This document shows positions 22,641 through 33,081 of a stretch of DNA of 64,000 nt, piece after piece. The translations under genes were made by a program, and so were the position numbers. Every line of letters starts with the position of its first letter. Within the stretch, counting starts at the first letter, position 1. A model generated the notes under the pieces. That model saw only the letters and a list, made by a program, of their open reading frames with translations. It was not told the DNA's origin and made no database searches. This DNA comes from Orientallactaga sibirica (taxonomy: Eukaryota > Chordata > Mammalia > Rodentia > Dipodidae), in the NCBI GenBank assembly GCA_036365145.1, contig JAEOAD010000030.1, positions 10,254,001 through 10,318,000 of the forward strand, read 5' to 3'.

Positions 22641-23222
22641 ATGTTCCCTGACACTGAATCCGTGTTGGTGGCAACAAGTCTCTTACAGCAGCTATAACAA
22701 AGTGCCTCAACTGGGGATCTTGAAACAACAGATGCATTTTGTCCCATTTCTGGGCAGGAAGTTCCAAATCAATGTGTTATCAGAGTCACCCAAGTTCCTT
22801 CCAGTTCCTCAAAGAGAAACCATTCCTGGCTCCAGAACTTTTAGCTGGTCAGAGCTGCACCTTCCCAGCTCACTTCTTACAGGGCTATCTTCCCTTTGTG
22901 CCTGCCTTCATATGCAGATTTTCCTATTTTTAAAGGACACCACTTAAGATCACCTAGGTTGCAGGACAGATGGCTTGGTGGGTAAAGTGTTGGCTATGCA
23001 AACATGAGGACCTCAGTTCAGATCTTCATAAGCCATGTAACAGCCAGGTATGGCAGTGCACACAAGGGTCACAGAGACAGACAGATTGCTAGGACTTGGT
23101 AACTAGCTAGTCTAGACAAGGTTGTGAGCTCTGGGTTTAGTGAGAGACTCTATCTCAAAAAACAGGGTAAAAGATAGGGTAGACAGCAAAAGAGGAAGAC
23201 ACTCTACATCAACCTCTAGCTT

Positions 23223-23253
<31 letters not shown>

Positions 23254-23470
23254 CATTCACCCCTCCCCAAACTCACACGTGTGCCCTGTGGACACAGACA
23301 CACATGTATACCACACACATACATAGGCAAAAAAAATAGAATAAAAAATAATTAAAGTTATATGACTACATTTTACCTTATATATTTGTAAACATACTGT
23401 TTCCAAATTAGGTCACAATCATAGGTACTTCAATGTACATTTTGAGAGACACAATGCAACCTATAACAGT
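22640..23470 (-). mobile_element. old MLT1-like LTR, split by a SINE
   Basis: The left part has AGCTATAACAAAGTGCCTCA and the right part has CAAATTAGGTCACAATCATA, GAGAGACACAATGCAACCTA and TAACAGTA. These are the two sides of a reversed MLT1-type LTR. A B4-like SINE (about 22960-23340) lies between them, which explains the length. Confidence 0.6.
22960..23340 (+). mobile_element. B4-like composite SINE with (CA)n
   Basis: Head GGACAGATGGCTTGGTGGGT, GACCTCAGTTCAGATCTTCA, AGCCAGGTATGGCAGTGCAC, GAGAGACTCTATCTCAAAA, then a (CA)13 tract at 23223-23248 and an A-rich end. It is inserted in the MLT1-like LTR. Confidence 0.75.
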
Positions 23471-23589
23471 AGACTATACTTCATGGACCATGCATGTTTT
23501 AAAAATATGAATTGTTAGCAATTATTGACAGATGTCATATAATAAAGCAAGATGCCCCTCTTCTCTTGTGGCCCAGTTGCCTCATTCAG

Positions 23590-23790
23590 ACTGGTAGAGA
23601 GCTGCTGACATTTAGAGTTCTAAGACCTGGATTGGCATGCCAGCTTATCCTTACCAGCTGTCATAACCTTGGGCTAGCTGTCAAACTCTGAGCCATAGAT
23701 TCCACATCTATATAAAAGGGTTCATATCATGATGCCTACAGTATCCTTTCCCTAGGGTTATTAAGAGTATTCCTTGAGATAACTTTGGTG
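23590..23790 (+). mobile_element. MIR SINE relic
   Basis: Follows the plus-strand MIR order: TTACCAGCTGTCATAACCTT, GGGCTAGCTGTCAAACTCTG, AGCCATAGATTCCACATCTA, TAGGGTTATTAAGAG and TTGAGATAA. The full core is recognisable despite divergence. Confidence 0.75.
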
Positions 23791-23797
23791 GTTTGTT

Positions 23798-24284
23798 TTA
23801 TAAACTTAGTCTAAAGTTATAGACAGTATCTTTTGTCATCTCTAACCAAATGACCCAGCTTCTACTACCTGCAGCTACATCAAAGGGACAAGTTTCCATC
23901 AGTATCTCCCATCTGCCCACACAGGAAATAGAACCCTTAAAACATCTTTCCAGCATTTCTTGGAGTTCCCCAGGGTTGTCATGTATGTTCAATCCTAGGT
24001 TTCTCTTAATCTGTCCCTGAGCTATGTGGCTGTGCTCCCAGCTCTTGGCATTCCAGAAATGGTCAGTGTTCTGGCACCATGAGGCCACCCACTTAGGCCT
24101 CAGGAAAGGGACCCACACTGTCCTCCTTCCCTTCTGCTCTACTTCATCTCCTCCACCCTCTGCTGAAACCTCAGCAGATAAAACCTCAAAAAACAAACAA
24201 ACAAATAAGAGACTAGTTAGAAAGAAGAGATTCACTGGAGGGGGAACTTTGGATGGGGAAGAGGGAGGGTTGTGATTATGATAT
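23798..24284 (-). other. unassigned sequence with a long minus-strand open frame
   Basis: A 182-codon minus-strand frame (23798-24346) is the longest that is not clearly inside a recognised element, although its first 20 or so codons run into the antisense of the L1 at 24.29 kb. It has a hydrophobic stretch (FFLTSLLFVCLFFEVL) but no family I recognise. Chance or an unrecognised old repeat is more likely than a gene. Confidence 0.3.
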
Positions 24285-25903
24285 ATACAGAACATTCCAT
24301 CCAAATGCTGCAGAATATACATTCTTCTCAGCAGCACATGGGACATTCTCTAAAATAGACCATATAATAGGACACAAATAAAATCTTAACAAATACAGGA
24401 AAATTGAAATAATCCCTTGTATGCTATCTGACCACAATGGGATTAAACTGCAAATCAGCAACAAGAAAATCTACAGAGCATACAGAAATTCATGGAGACT
24501 AAACAGTACATTTTCTGAACGATGTATGGGTCATTGAAGAAATTAAAAAGGAAATCAAGAAATTCATAGAATCAAATGATGATGACAATACAACATCCCA
24601 AAACCTTTGGGACACAATGAAGGCAGTCCTATGAGGGAAATTGATAGCTCTAAGTGCCTATATTAAGAAATTAGAGAGTTCACAACTAAACAATTTAATG
24701 CTTCACCATAAGGCCTTGGAAGAGAAGAACAAGGCAAACCAAAAATCAGTAGACAGGAAGAAATAATAAAGGTTAGGGCAGAAATTAATGAAATGGAAAC
24801 CAAAAAACAATTTAAAAAATCAATGAAACAAAGAGTTGGTTCTTTGAAAGGATAAACAAGATTGACAAACCCTTAGCAAATCTGATCAAAAGAAAGAGAG
24901 AAGAGACAAAAATTGATAAAATTTGAGATGAAAAAGGCAACATCACAACAGATACCAAAGAAATTCAGAAAATCATACGGACATACTTTAAGAATATATA
25001 TGCCTATAAGTTTGAAAACTTGAAAGAAATGGATGATTTCCTTGATTCATATGAATGAGATAAACCATTTAAATAGACCTATAACAACTACAGAGATCCA
25101 AGCAGTTATAAAAAGTCTCCCAACTCAAAAAAGCCCAGGCCCACATGGATTCACTGCTGAATTTTACCAGACCTTCCTGGAAGAACTAATACCAATGCTT
25201 CTCAAACTTTTCCATAAAATAGAAAAGGAAGGAATTCTACAGAAAACTTTCTATGAAGATATCATCACACTGATACCCAAACCGGACAAAGACAGATCAA
25301 AAAAAGAAAATGACAGACCAATCTCCCTCATGAACATAGATGCAAAAATTCTCAACAAAATACTGGCAAACAGAATACAAGAACATATCAGAAAGATTAT
25401 TCACCCCGACCAAGTAGGCTTTATCTCAGAGATGCAGGGATGGTTCAACATATGCAAATCCATAAATGTAATACACCATATAAATGGTCTGAAGGACAAA
25501 AATCACATGGTCATCTCAATAGATGCAGAAAATGCATTTGACAAAATCCAACATCCTTTCATGGTGAAAGTATTAGAGAAACTGGGAATAGAAGGAACAT
25601 ATCTCAAAATAACAAAAGCTATTTATGACAAACCTACAGCCAACATAATACTAAATGGGGAAAAACTTGAAGATTTTCCTCTAAATTCAGGAACAAGACA
25701 AGGGTGTCCACTTTCCCCACTTCTATTTAATATAGTACTGGAAGTCTTAGCCATAGCAATAAGGCAAGAGACACTCATAAAGGGATACAAATTGGAAGGG
25801 AAGAGATCAAATTATCATTATTTACAGATGATATGATTCTATACATAACAGACCCTAAAGACTCTACCCACAAACTGTTAGAGCTGATCAACACTTTTAG
25901 AAA

Positions 25904-26411
25904 TGTAGCAGGATACAAAATAAACACAGAGAAACCAGTAGCTTTTCTATACACTAACAACAAACATGAAGAGGATGAAATCAGGGAATCACTCCCATTC
26001 ACAATTGCCTCAAAAAAAAAAAAAATACCCTGGAATAAACTTAACCAAGGAAGTGAAGGATCTCTACAATGAGAACTTTAAAAAACTTGAGCGACAAATT
26101 GTAGAAGACACAAGGAAATTGAAAGACATCCCATGCCCCTGGATTGGAGGAATCAATATTGTGAAAATGTCAATCTTACCAAAAGCAATCTACACATTTA
26201 ATGCAATCCCCATTAAAATCTCAATAGCATTCTTCACAGAAATAGAAAAAAAACAATCCTAAAATTCATCTGGAAACACAAAAAACCTCGAATAGGCAAA
26301 ACAATTTTGCTCAACAAAAATCAGGCTGGTGGTATTACCATACCCAATTTTAAGTTATATTACAAAGCCATTGTAACAAGAACAGCATGGTACTGGCACA
26401 AGGACAGACAT
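25904..26411 (+). repeat. duplicated ORF2 segment, first copy
   Basis: Starts TGTAGCAGGATACAAAATAA and ends in GGCACAAGGACAGACAT. The next base begins a second, diverged copy of the same ORF2 interval. The two copies differ at many positions. Confidence 0.85.
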
Positions 26412-26900
26412 TGTAGCAGGATACAAAATAAACACACAGAAATCAGTAGTCTTCCTATATGCTAACAACAAACATGCAAAGGATGAAATCAGAGAATCAC
26501 TCCCACTCACAATTGCATTAAAAAAAAAAAAAAGTACCTTGGAATAAACCTAACCAAGGAAGTGAAGGATCTCTACAATGAAAACTTTAAAACACTCAAG
26601 TGAGAAATTGCAGAAGACACTAGGAAATGGAGGGACATCCCTTGTTCTTGGATTGGAAGAATCAATATTGTGAAAATGGCAATCTTACCAAAAGCAACAT
26701 ACACATTTTATGCAATCCTCATCAAAATTCCAATGACATTCTTCATGGAAATAGAAAAAAAATCCAAAAATTCATTTGGAAGCACACACACACAAAAAAA
26801 AACCCTCAAATATCTGAAACAAATTTGAACAACAAAAATAAGGCTGGTGGTATCACCATACCTGATTTAAACCTATATTATAGAGCCATAGTAGACCATA
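26412..26900 (+). repeat. duplicated ORF2 segment, second copy
   Basis: Restarts at TGTAGCAGGATACAAAATAA, 508 bp after the first start. It carries its own A14 slip run (26520-26533) and continues beyond the repeat into ORF2 sequence (GACCTTTAATATCAGACCCA) after a small deletion. Confidence 0.85.
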
Positions 26901-28449
26901 GACCTTTAATATCAGACCCAAAACTCAGAAACTGCTAGAGGAAAAAATAGGGGAAACCCTTCAACATATTGGCATTGGCAAAGACTTCCTGAATATAACC
27001 TCAGTTGCTTAGGTTTAAATCAGGTATGGTGATCAACCACTGGACCTCATGAAATTATAAAGCCTTTGTAAAGCAAAGGACACTGTGAATAGAGCAAAGA
27101 GGCAACATACAGAGTGGGAGAAAATCTTTGCCAGCTATTCATCTGAACTCAAAAACTAAATAATAAGAAATCAAACAACCCAATTAAAAAATGGGCTATG
27201 GAAATAGAGTTCTCGAAAGAAGAAATATAGATGGCATATAAACATCTAAAAATATCTTCTACATACTTAGGCATCATGAAAATGCATCTTAAAACTACTT
27301 TGAGATTCCATTTCACTCCAGTCAGAATAGCTATCATCAAGAAAATAAATGACAATAAATGCTGGTGAGGATGTGGAAAAAAGAGGAACCCTTCTACACT
27401 GTTGGTGGGAATGCAATCTAGTCCAGCCATTCTGGAAATCAGTGTGGAGGTTCCTGAGACAGCTAAAATAGATTTACCATGTGACCCAGCTATACCACTC
27501 CTAGGCATATATCCTACTATGGGATACCTTCTATGGCCAGGGAGGTCTCTGATGCTCCCAAAACATTACAGGCTATTGCTGAGGCTCTTGGTTTCCCACC
27601 AGAAAGACTCCACATACTTGGGCTGCAAGGTCACTGAGAACGTCTGCTGCGGCAGCTGAGTTGAAAATCTCTTCCATGTAGACCAGCTGACAGAAAGCTG
27701 GAAAAAGCTATGCTGCATGCAGTTCAATGGGAGAGAGAGAAATCACCAGTGGAGATACTCAACTGTGGACACTGTAATCACCAGCCAGGCCAAATGAGCC
27801 AAATGGTGCAATAGTGGCATGTCTGTTATGGGGGAAACCAACCACTCTCTAATTGGCATAGAGGCCATCCCATGGAAGGGAATACATGCTTGATACTGAA
27901 AACCTATGACAGGGATAGCCATGAGCCTGGATAAATGTATATTCTGCGCTCACCAAACTGCCTGATAAGTAGTTCTCTTAATGTTCATACCTATATATTA
28001 ATGCTACTCTCTCGCTTTTCATTAGAGAAGCTTCTCTTTTTAGATGGCAGTGATCTTCGGATGGCTCAGAAGGCACAATAGTGCTAAGAAGAAGTGACAG
28101 AGGAGTGCTCAGCAGTGAAACATCTCTATCACACCTTCCAAGGCTCAGGGTTCATTGAGGAAGAAGTGGTGGAAAGAATGTAAGAGCCAATGGCAGGGTA
28201 GGACTCCTTACAATGTGTACCTCCAGGCACAAAATGGCTGGATATCCATAACCTCACAGTGCCTCACAGTACCCAAACAAGGCCATTATAATAGAAGGAA
28301 AAGATGATGACATCAAAATAAAAGAGATACTGATTGAGAGGGGGAAAAGTATGATGGAGAGTAGAATTTCAAAGGGGAAAGTGGTGGGAAAGAGGATATT
28401 ACCATGGGTTATTGTCTATAATTATGGAAGTTATCAATAAAAACATAAA

Positions 28450-28592
28450 TTAAGCATGGTAGCACACACCTTTAATCCCAGCACTCAGGAAGCAGAGGTA
28501 GGAGGATCACCGAGAGTTCGAGGCCATTCTGAGACTACATAGTGAATTCCAGGTCAGCCTGAGCCAGAGTGAGACCCTACCTTGAAAAACCA
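28450..28592 (+). mobile_element. B1-type SINE
   Basis: Runs AAGCATGGTAGCACACACCT, AATCCCAGCACTCAGGAAGC, GTTCGAGGCCATTCTGAGAC to GAGACCCTACCTTGAAAAAC. The first few bases are missing. It sits directly behind the L1 3' end. Confidence 0.88.
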
Positions 28593-28885
28593 AAACATAA
28601 ATAAATAAATAAATTTTTTAAAAAAGAAAATACAGCTTTATAATCCTCAAGGTCAGATTCTTAGACTGCTTCCAAACCCAGGAGTCTTACTTAACTCCTA
28701 TCACCTGGAATCCTTCTAAGCATGTTTCAACTCCTCAAATCTCAAACACAGCAAGAAAGATTCAGCAAAGACTTTAGGATCCTGTCCAACCTGCCTGAGG
28801 TCCACCTTCTGGATTCTGTTTTTTGTTTTTATTGCCTAAAAACTGCCTTAGTATAAGCAGCATAAGCACAGCAGAAAGTCTATCC
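28592..28885. other. unassigned spacer
   Basis: A-rich tail of the B1 (AAATAAATAAATAAATTTTT) followed by about 260 bp without recognisable features. Confidence 0.4.
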
Positions 28886-29080
28886 ATGGGCTGGAGAAGA
28901 TGGTTTAGCAATTAAGACATTTGCCTGCAAAGCCATAGAACCCCCTTTCAATTCCCCAAGACACAAGTAAGCCAGATGCACAAGGGGGCGCATGCATCTG
29001 GAGTTCCTTTGCAGTGGCTGGAGGCCCTGGCATGCCCATTCTCCCTCTCGCTCTCAGTCTATCTCATTCTCTCTCTTTCA

Positions 29081-29137
<57 letters not shown>
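28885..29137 (+). mobile_element. Dip-like tRNA-derived SINE ending in (AT)n
   Basis: Head GGGCTGGAGAAGATGGTTTA, GCAGTGGCTGGAGGCCCTGG body, CT-rich run and AAATAAATTATAT tail expanded to an (AT)24 tract at 29087-29134. Confidence 0.88.
29087..29134. repeat. (AT)n microsatellite
   Basis: 48 bases of perfect alternating AT grown from the SINE tail. It should be prone to length polymorphism and cruciform extrusion. Confidence 0.95.
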
Positions 29138-29139
<2 letters not shown>

Positions 29140-29339
29140 GTCTATCCAAATCAAAGAAGACTAAACATATCTATATGGGTCGTGACCTCAGCCTGGAACA
29201 AGATAATTACTTCTAGTAACAGAGCTCAGCTACATTTGCTGTCAGCCCAATTATTTTAGTTAAACATATAATTTCCACAAATATGGAGGGACATGTCTAA
29301 GCTTTCCTGGGAAGGAGATCTGAATTGGTTTTTGTTGTT

Positions 29340-29625
29340 CTTTCTTTTTTTTTTTTTTTTTTTTTTTTTTTTGCATGTGGTGTGTGTAGCTCTGAGGGTA
29401 ACTAACTTAAAGGTGTTTTTCCTCTCCTTCCACCTTGTTTGAGACAGGGCCTCTTTTGCTGTTGTTTGCTCCTGGAGAGGCCAGATTAGCTGGCCGACAA
29501 GCTTTGGGATTTTCCTAACTCTGCCTCCCGTTGCTGTAGACTCATTGTAATTTACAGACATATGCACTGCTTTACACAGGGGCAAATGCCTTTCACCTCT
29601 CAGCCATCTCCCTATCCCTGGCTCC
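29340..29625 (-). mobile_element. B4-like SINE with long oligo(T) start
   Basis: A T run of about 26 bases (complement of an A tail) leads into GCATGTGGTGTGTGTAGCTC, TTGAGACAGGGCCTCTTTTG and an end at CAGCCATCTCCCTATCCC. It is a reversed, diverged SINE. Confidence 0.55.
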
Positions 29626-29629
29626 TGAG

Positions 29630-30400
29630 TTTAAACACCTGAAGAACTTTAGTCAGTTAATAAAGCAAAGCCCCATGGGCTGCTCTTTAAACATATTCTC
29701 CCAACATCAATGAGCTGCTTAGTACAGAAGGAAAAAGATAAGATTTAAGGGAAGGATTTGTGTTCTTTCCATCCAACATGAATTCTCCACAGTTCTCTCC
29801 TCATTTGTGACTCATCCGTGAAAGAATCTAATGATGAGCACTGGGGGGAAAGTAGTGCATTATTAAAGTCTCATGTGCAGTTACTTGCTCACTAGCACCT
29901 AGTGAATATTTCTGTGAATTTCTATGAATAACACCAATCACTTATATATGAATTAAGTATAAACATCCTCTTGCTACATTCAATGCATACCTCTGTGACA
30001 CACTATGAACTTTAATGCTTCCAGGACTAACAGGCTGTTTCTTAGCATGCCAAGAGTATCATCAGACCAATAAATGAATCAGTATTACCTCATGAGAGGC
30101 CTTTTAGGGAATTATGAATATGACTAAAATGAGTCAGTTTATAGTATTATTATCAATCTATGATAAAGTATTCAGTTATTAATGGTAAGTATTAAATAAT
30201 TATATGCAATATAGTTATTCCCTTATTAATGACAATTATTATTTGGCATATTAATTGGTTTGTGAATAAATGATGAAGAAGGCTGAGAGAGGTAATAGTA
30301 AAAGATAGAATAAAATAAGGATGGTAAGTAAGGAAATAGATCTGTTCACATAATTGAACTTCCAGAGAAATACATGTTCTGAAACCAGAAAAGAACTACA
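29630..30400. other. AT-rich unassigned sequence
   Basis: No repeats recognised. It is AT-rich with many TAAT-type motifs between 29810 and 30280. It is one of the longer stretches with no visible transposable element. Confidence 0.45.
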
Positions 30401-30402
30401 TT

Positions 30403-31330
30403 TTTATATTAAATTTTCTTTTATTGACAACATTTATACTTACATACAAAAAATGCTTGATATTTCCCTCCTCTGCCCCCATACCCTTTTAAAACTCCAA
30501 TCTCCATCATATCCCCTCCTTCTCTCCATTAGTCTCTCTTTTAATTTGATGTCATCATATTTTTCTTCTATTATGAGGGTCTTGTGAAGGTATTTCTAGG
30601 CACTGCAAGGTCATGGATATCAAGGCCAATTTCTGTCTGGGCAGTTGCATTGTAAGGAGTCGTACCCTTCCTTTGGCTCCTCCATTCTATCCGCCCCCTC
30701 TTCCCAATGGTCCCTGAGCCTTGGAGGGTATGACAGAGATGTTTCAGTGCTGGGCTCCTCCATCCCTTCTTCTCAGCACTATGTTGCCTTTTGGGTCATC
30801 CCAGTGATCATCGCCATCTGAAAAGAGAAGCTTCTCTAACCAGAAGTGAGAGTAGCATTAATATGTGAATATGAACATTAAGTGTAGTGCTTTCAGGACA
30901 GCTTGGTGGGAATAATATATACATTTAACCAGACAACTGCAGGCTTTATACCCCTAAGGTTCATGACCTCCCCTGCCATAGACTTTTGCTTAGGTTTTTC
31001 AGTACAAGGTATGTATTCCCTCCCGTAGAGAGGGCCTTCAGTCCAATTATGGAGCAGTTGGTTACCCCAAGAGCAGACATGCTGCTATTGCACCCGTTCA
31101 GTCATTGGGCCTGTATGGCCAAACTTGAATTTTCAGTGTCCACTGTCTTCATGGCTGATGACTTCTGTCTCCCATAGGGCCGCATGCACTGCAGCTTTTT
31201 TCCAGCTTTCAGTTGCTGGTCTACAGGGAGAAGGTTTTCTGCTCAGCACCAGCTTGCTTTCTCAGTGACCTTGCCTCTCAGGCAAGAGATGTCTTCAGCA
31301 ATAGGATCTTAGTATAAGAACAACATTTTT
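30403..31330 (-). mobile_element. L1 3' end fragment (3'UTR), minus strand
   Basis: The complement matches the 3'UTR of the L1 at 27.5-28.4 kb. Both have the AAGCTTCTCTTTTCAGATGG / AAGCTTCTCTTTTTAGATGG stretch, GAAACATCTCTGTCATACC and the AGCTGGAAAAAAGCTGCAGT region. It ends in a poly(A)-like tail complement at 30403. There is no ORF2. Confidence 0.75.
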
Positions 31331-31334
31331 GGCA

Positions 31335-32090
31335 GTTGCTTACAGACCACTTCTAAGCCTATCCACTTCTCTGAATTTTAACTTGAAAGCAGTACTTTAA
31401 GTGTTCCCCTATCTCCTTTGCATATCAACTAAAATTCTAAACATGGTTGCCCTGACACTGTTGGCTTTCTCACTGTATTCTCTAAAGACACCCCACTTTT
31501 TACAACTGCTTACTGACCTCCATTCCTGATCGTAATTCAGAAGACATGACTGTCTTTCCCTTCTGAGTCTTCTTTCTCCTGGAAGCTGTGAGGATTTACA
31601 TTTTACCTGCCCTGTTTTTCTTTTCTCAAATTCTAAAAAATGGTCCTCAAGCTTTAAGAAATATGCATTTTTCTTCTATAGTTTGTTATCACTAAATTGC
31701 ATTAAAAGTTTATTCTCTTCTACCTTATTTTCAAAGGAGAAATTTTGTATAATGGACTTTAAAAAAAAAATCACTTCCCCCAAAATGTAATTAGCTGTAA
31801 ACTTTTACCAGGTGAAAATTTTCTCACCAACAAAATTTAGTGTGTGACTTTCTCCAATGTCTAGGGAAAAAATTAAGCCCTGGCCACAAGGGACATTAAC
31901 CTAATTTGGAAATTTGGGATAGAGAATGGTTTATATTAGGTTTTTGTGCTAATCATAGGAATGCCATCTGCATACTCATAGCTACTGTCCTCATACTAAT
32001 ATTAATCAGCAGAAAATGAAATCTACTTTATCGTTCACTGGATTTTTCTGCTCCCAGAAACAATTTTCTTAAAATTTCTTAAATAAGAAA
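31335..32090. other. unassigned non-coding sequence
   Basis: AT-rich with an A10 run near 31761. No family or coding signature recognised. Confidence 0.4.
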
Positions 32091-32094
32091 TGAG

Positions 32095-32425
32095 TACAAA
32101 AACAGAATACAGTATATCCATGCAATGGTACATTATTAAGCCATAAAAAGAAATGCAGTTCAAAGGCACATGGATGTACCTTGCTGAATCAAAGAACCCA
32201 AACAAAGACCATTGACTTACTCCACTTACAGAGGATACCTAGAATTAGAAAATTGATGTAGATACAAACTAGTACTGAGCTAAATAGGACTAAGGAGGAG
32301 AGGAATGTTTAATGGACACAGAGTTTTTGTTGAGATGATGAAAATGTTTTGGAAATGCATAGTGACATATTAGCACTATATTGTAAATATAATTAAAGCC
32401 ACTTCATTTTATACCTGAACAAGGT
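32095..32425 (+). mobile_element. old L1 3' end
   Basis: Contains the ORF2 tail (CAATGGTACATTATTAAGCC, AAAAAGAAATGCAGTTCAAA) and an ancient L1 3'UTR pattern (ATGAAAATGTTTTGGAAATG, AATTAAAGCCACTTCATTTT). It is a different, older lineage than the L1s at 24-28 and 33-40 kb. Confidence 0.65.
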
Positions 32426-32444
32426 AAATTTTGTGTTTTGTCAC

Positions 32445-32757
32445 TGTGGTAGCTTGAATCAGATGTCCTCCACAAAAATCATGGGCTTTGAATTCTTAGT
32501 ATCCTGCTGATGGCAATTTGGGAAGTGGAGCCTTGCTGAAGGAGGTGTATTATTTGAGGTAGGTGTGCTCTCTAGCCAGCTCCCCTTTGCCACAGATCAG
32601 TTCACACTTGCTTCTGTTTTCCACCTGCTATGGCAAAACATGGTGTCCAGCCTCTGTTCTACAACCATCCTTTCCCTGCCATCATGAAGTTTCCCCTTTC
32701 CCATCAGCTGCTTTGGGTTGGTTGCTTTGTCTTAGCAAAGAAAAGATAACTGCAACA
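32445..32757 (+). mobile_element. MaLR-type solo LTR
   Basis: TG...CA ends (TGTGGTAGCTTGAATCAGAT to AACTGCAACA), with GCCATCATGAAGTTTCCCC and a short deletion around the usual polyadenylation signal. No internal sequence follows. Confidence 0.78.
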
Positions 32758-32759
32758 AC

Positions 32760-33068
32760 CACAATAAAACACTGAAAAAAATAAAACAAAATTTGAAATG
32801 CCATTAGACACAGAATTTCCCCCATGTTTTTTTTTTCTCTAAGAACAGATTAGGCATATTTCCAGTGTTCTTCAATCACAAATCACTTGCAAATTCTTCT
32901 CCTTAGGGTGGGCCATCTTCCTCAACCATTCCACCATATTACCCTCTGGTTCTGATTTCAGCCCACCAAGAAACCTTCCAAAATCACAGAAACAAAACAA
33001 AATATATCAGAACATACTTTTTTGAAAGCTTAAGCATTTTAAAATAAAAATTCTAATGTTTTAAAGGC
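32760..33068. other. unassigned non-coding sequence
   Basis: About 300 bp of AT-rich sequence without recognised features, ending at the L1 target-site duplication. Confidence 0.4.
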
Positions 33069-33081
33069 AAAACTACTATTT

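Larger units (their letters stand above)
24285..27530 (+). pseudogene. L1 ORF2 remnant (endonuclease C-term, reverse transcriptase)
   Basis: ORF2p is the L1 endonuclease and reverse transcriptase. The best-preserved piece is a 267-codon frame at 25033-25836. It shows [41 protein letters not shown] and [17 protein letters not shown]. It also shows the RT motif [18 protein letters not shown] and [19 protein letters not shown]. The catalytic FADD-type box follows after a frameshift near 25820 ([10 protein letters not shown] read in the next frame). Frames at 25833-26072, 25966-26262 and 26627-26938 carry the downstream fingers and thumb. The terminal part after CDPAIPLLGIYP is lost. Stops and frame changes show it is dead. 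Confidence 0.9.
24285..28447 (+). mobile_element. L1 retrotransposon, 5'-truncated and rearranged
   Basis: Begins inside the ORF2 endonuclease domain (AGCAGCACATGGGACATTCT). It continues through linker, reverse transcriptase and C-terminal parts to about 27530, then jumps into a 3'UTR that ends with ATCAATAAAAACATAAAT. There are no 5'UTR or ORF1 sequences. A roughly 0.5 kb part of ORF2 is present twice (25904-26411 and 26412 onward). The segment normally joining ORF2 to the 3'UTR is missing. Many stops and frameshifts make it non-functional. A B1 follows directly at 28450. Confidence 0.9.
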
